Source: Leptospira haakeii (GTDB taxonomy: Bacteria > Spirochaetota > Leptospiria > Leptospirales > Leptospiraceae). Taken from it: a stretch of 64,000 bases of DNA. The notes beneath the pieces are model-generated. The model was not told the DNA's origin, made no database searches, and saw only the letters and a list, made by a program, of their open reading frames with translations. The translations under genes were made by a program, and so were the position numbers. The stretch covers positions 62,001 through 126,000 of the forward strand of contig NZ_NPEG01000001.1 in assembly GCF_002812045.1 (NCBI RefSeq), in the 5' to 3' direction. Positions 62,132 to 64,000 of the stretch are shown piece after piece (position 1 is the first letter of the stretch; each line of letters opens with the position of its first letter).

Positions 62132-63025
62132 ATGAAAATCTTAACCGTCTTACTCCCCTTATTAATATTCCACTGCTCACAAATCCAATGGAGACCCGCA
62201 AGCCTTGCGATCGAAAGAGGATGGTCCGAAACCGGCAAAAATATAATCCAAACAGAAGTGATCTATGAAGAAAAGGATGCGTGGAATCCTTTGAGTGGAA
62301 CCACTCACAAAAAGAATTACAGAACTAAATTCAGAATTTATGAAATATCGGGAACCGGAAGTGATTCCGGAGATCCTCCGATATATTCTTACGAAATAGG
62401 CTCTTGGACATTGCCGGGATCTGTTTATTTTCATTCCGCAACGAATCGTTTATTTTGGATCCAAGGCGCAAATGATGAATACGGCGGGTCCATTCGTTTC
62501 CCTGCCGTTTGGTCCCCGAAAGGATTTCGATCCTTCGAACCTAAAAGTTTTCAGAGAGAAGACCAAACAATCTTTCAATTCGTACCTTCTCCGGACGGAG
62601 GAAAGGCCGCCATTATATTAGGAAAATTGAAATCGGATCTGGAGATCGAGTCCCCTGTGCTAATCATAGCGGATGTAAACGGACAATCTTCTTCTTATGA
62701 TAGATCTTATTTTGAGTTCCCTTTGGCTAAATGGGAAGAAACTCCCGAGTTCAGAATCCGTTGGTCGGAAAATTCTAATCTTCTATACGTTCGAATAAAA
62801 GACCAAGTTTTTAAAACAGACGAAAAGACCAAAAAATTGGAAAATGCAAAAGAGTTTCCGGTTTGTTTTTATCCTGCTTCTAGTTTCGGACCTGTGGGGA
62901 TCAGTCCGGGAGGAAGAGGTGGAGATTCGGATATCGCAAGAGATATGGAACCGCCACCGTTCAAACGTTACAAGGACAAACCCTTGGTCAAAAATTTAAA
63001 TCAGACCAAGGATTGTAGCCAATAA
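62132..63025 (+). CDS. Hypothetical lipoprotein
   Basis: This 297-residue protein has a short signal (MKILTVLLPLLIFHC) with a lipobox Cys, so it is probably a lipoprotein. The mature part is beta-strand rich with alternating polar and aromatic residues (KNYRTKFRIYEISGTGSDSG, GSVYFHSATNRLFWIQGAND) in a propeller- or WD-like rhythm, but no family is recognised. The C-terminus is Gly/Asp rich. It is convergent with the DedA gene 7 bases away. Confidence 0.65.
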   Translation: MKILTVLLPLLIFHCSQIQWRPASLAIERGWSETGKNIIQTEVIYEEKDAWNPLSGTTHKKNYRTKFRIYEISGTGSDSGDPPIYSYEIGSWTLPGSVYFHSATNRLFWIQGANDEYGGSIRFPAVWSPKGFRSFEPKSFQREDQTIFQFVPSPDGGKAAIILGKLKSDLEIESPVLIIADVNGQSSSYDRSYFEFPLAKWEETPEFRIRWSENSNLLYVRIKDQVFKTDEKTKKLENAKEFPVCFYPASSFGPVGISPGGRGGDSDIARDMEPPPFKRYKDKPLVKNLNQTKDCSQ

Positions 63026-63031
63026 AATCGG

Positions 63032-63685
63032 TTATTTTCCCGAAGCTTTAGCCTTTCTCATTTCTCTAATATATTCTATCACAGCAGGCATTACTGAAAT
63101 GATAATGATAGCGAGAATTACGATCTTAAAGTTCCGTTGAACGAATTCCAAGTTGCCGAACTTATAACCGCCAAATAGGAAAATAGCGATCCAAACCACT
63201 CCGCCAACTATATTATACAAAATGAATTTAGTATAAGTCATACTCCCGATCCCTGCTACGAAAGGGGCGAATGTCCTGACGATAGGGATGAATCTTGCGA
63301 TGATGATAGTCTTTCCACCGTATTCTTCATAGAATTGGTGAGCCTTCTCTAAATGTTTTTTATTCAGGAAGGGGACTTTCTCCTTTGCGAGAATTTTCTC
63401 TCCTGCCAAATGACCGATCGCATAATTGACTGTGTCTCCTAAGATCGCAGCAATAATGAGAAGCACAAGCAAGGTAGAAAGATCCAAACTTCCTCTGGCC
63501 GCAAATGCGCCTAAAGCAAAAAGTAAGCTATCTCCAGGAAGTATAGGAGTTACAACAAGGCCGGTTTCACAAAAGATGATCAAAAATAAGATCAAATAGA
63601 TCCAAGTGCCATAAGCAATGATTAATGCATCCAAATGATTTTCAAGATGCAAGAAGAAGTCTAAAAGATATTTGATAGTTTCCAA
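63032..63685 (-). CDS. DedA-family membrane protein
   Basis: The 217-residue integral membrane protein has several membrane helices ([60 protein letters not shown]) and the DedA motif [20 protein letters not shown], where the FxR...P...R residues are conserved. DedA proteins move lipids such as undecaprenyl phosphate across the membrane and affect envelope homeostasis. The gene is well preserved, with no truncation. Confidence 0.93.
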   Translation of the reverse strand: METIKYLLDFFLHLENHLDALIIAYGTWIYLILFLIIFCETGLVVTPILPGDSLLFALGAFAARGSLDLSTLLVLLIIAAILGDTVNYAIGHLAGEKILAKEKVPFLNKKHLEKAHQFYEEYGGKTIIIARFIPIVRTFAPFVAGIGSMTYTKFILYNIVGGVVWIAIFLFGGYKFGNLEFVQRNFKIVILAIIIISVMPAVIEYIREMRKAKASGK

Positions 63686-63726
63686 TTTAAGCTCCGAAGG
63701 TCAGATTCAAGGGTCCTTCGGGGAAG

Positions 63727-64000
63727 TCAAATGTTAGAGTGTACTTCCGGGAACAGACCTGCTTGATCTGGGCCTTGTTTATAAATTTTTGTGGGATAAT
63801 TTAAACGGATTTTTTCGGAGGAAACTCCTCTTTTGTCGGGTCTAATCCTGGCATCAAATTCTACAGGATCACCTTGTTTCAGATTCTGTTTCCTAAAACG
63901 AAAAGAATAATAAAAGTCCTGAGCGTAGATCACCTTCCTGCCTGAAACCAGCAGTTTTATGTCTTTGATCAAGATCCTTGCTTTTTCCGGATTTGGATCT
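63727..64000 (-). CDS. Partial hypothetical protein (C-terminus only)
   Basis: The frame runs in from the right edge without a start (DPNPEKAR...) and ends at 63727; the in-frame TTG at 63972 is not needed as a start because the frame stays open upstream. The visible part is strand-rich with YSFRFRKQNLKQGDPVEFDA and RIRPDKRGVSSEKIRLNYP. No family is recognised. Its true length cannot be judged. Confidence 0.55.
   Translation of the reverse strand, partial: DPNPEKARILIKDIKLLVSGRKVIYAQDFYYSFRFRKQNLKQGDPVEFDARIRPDKRGVSSEKIRLNYPTKIYKQGPDQAGLFPEVHSNI

Overview
The window comes from a Leptospira chromosome. The strongest evidence is lineage-restricted genes: LipL41 (20708..19644) with its small partner lipoprotein Lep directly downstream, and two Lig-family giant surface lipoproteins (27582..35048 and 36723..42512). 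Both Lig proteins have the Lig N-terminus (lipid-anchored Cys followed by a WP(V/L)L...GLAA(R/G)KK stretch), tandem bacterial Ig-like domains and the long LigB-type C-terminal domain. Many loose spirochaetal lipoboxes and moderately AT-rich codon use fit. LipL41 plus Lig points to the pathogen-containing part of the genus (P1 or P2); the species cannot be named from this sequence. No rRNA, tRNA, CRISPR array, intact IS element or prophage was seen.

Layout. 0-2.1 kb: a partial gene, a NarL-type response regulator and an alpha/beta hydrolase, all on the minus strand. 2.2-7.8 kb: a plus-strand run of a PAS/GAF sensor kinase, a REC-PAS-kinase hybrid, and an AmgK-like sugar kinase plus MurU-like nucleotidyltransferase (predicted amino-sugar/MurNAc recycling). 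7.8-8.3 kb: a gene-free, hairpin- and palindrome-rich stretch. 8.3-20.7 kb: housekeeping and regulatory genes (ECF sigma factor with a ClpP paralogue, pgi, galK, STAS protein, uracil-DNA glycosylase, AraC regulator, HHH protein, hemerythrin-like protein, B12-binding radical SAM enzyme, lep, lipL41). 21-27.3 kb: nadA, ispF, small membrane, acetyltransferase and lipoprotein genes, dprA, and a vitamin K carboxylase-like HTTM protein.

27.3-43.7 kb is the centrepiece: two tandem copies of a four-gene cassette. Each copy has a giant Lig protein (18 Ig-like repeats in the first, 12 in the second), then a lipoprotein with a predicted beta-sandwich, then two small Bor-like lipoproteins. In both copies the genes overlap at start/stop junctions and the third gene starts with TTG at the same junction. 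The repeats fall into a three-domain super-period, and the two Lig proteins differ by exactly two such triplets. The first lig gene has a leader with three consecutive perfect hairpins.

43.7-53.5 kb: UPF0316 protein, SET-domain methyltransferase, Rnk-like factor, SulP transporter-carbonic anhydrase fusion, exported MsrA, PAS-LuxR regulator, GST, PA0069-type radical SAM protein and a lipase-like hydrolase. 53.5-58.1 kb is an accessory cluster of small stand-alone enzymes with two separate ArsR-SRPBCC pairs, each with a palindromic candidate operator upstream. 58.2-64 kb: membrane adenylate cyclase, an anchored hypothetical protein, a secreted alpha/beta hydrolase with a long leader hairpin, a lipoprotein, a DedA protein and a partial gene at the right edge.
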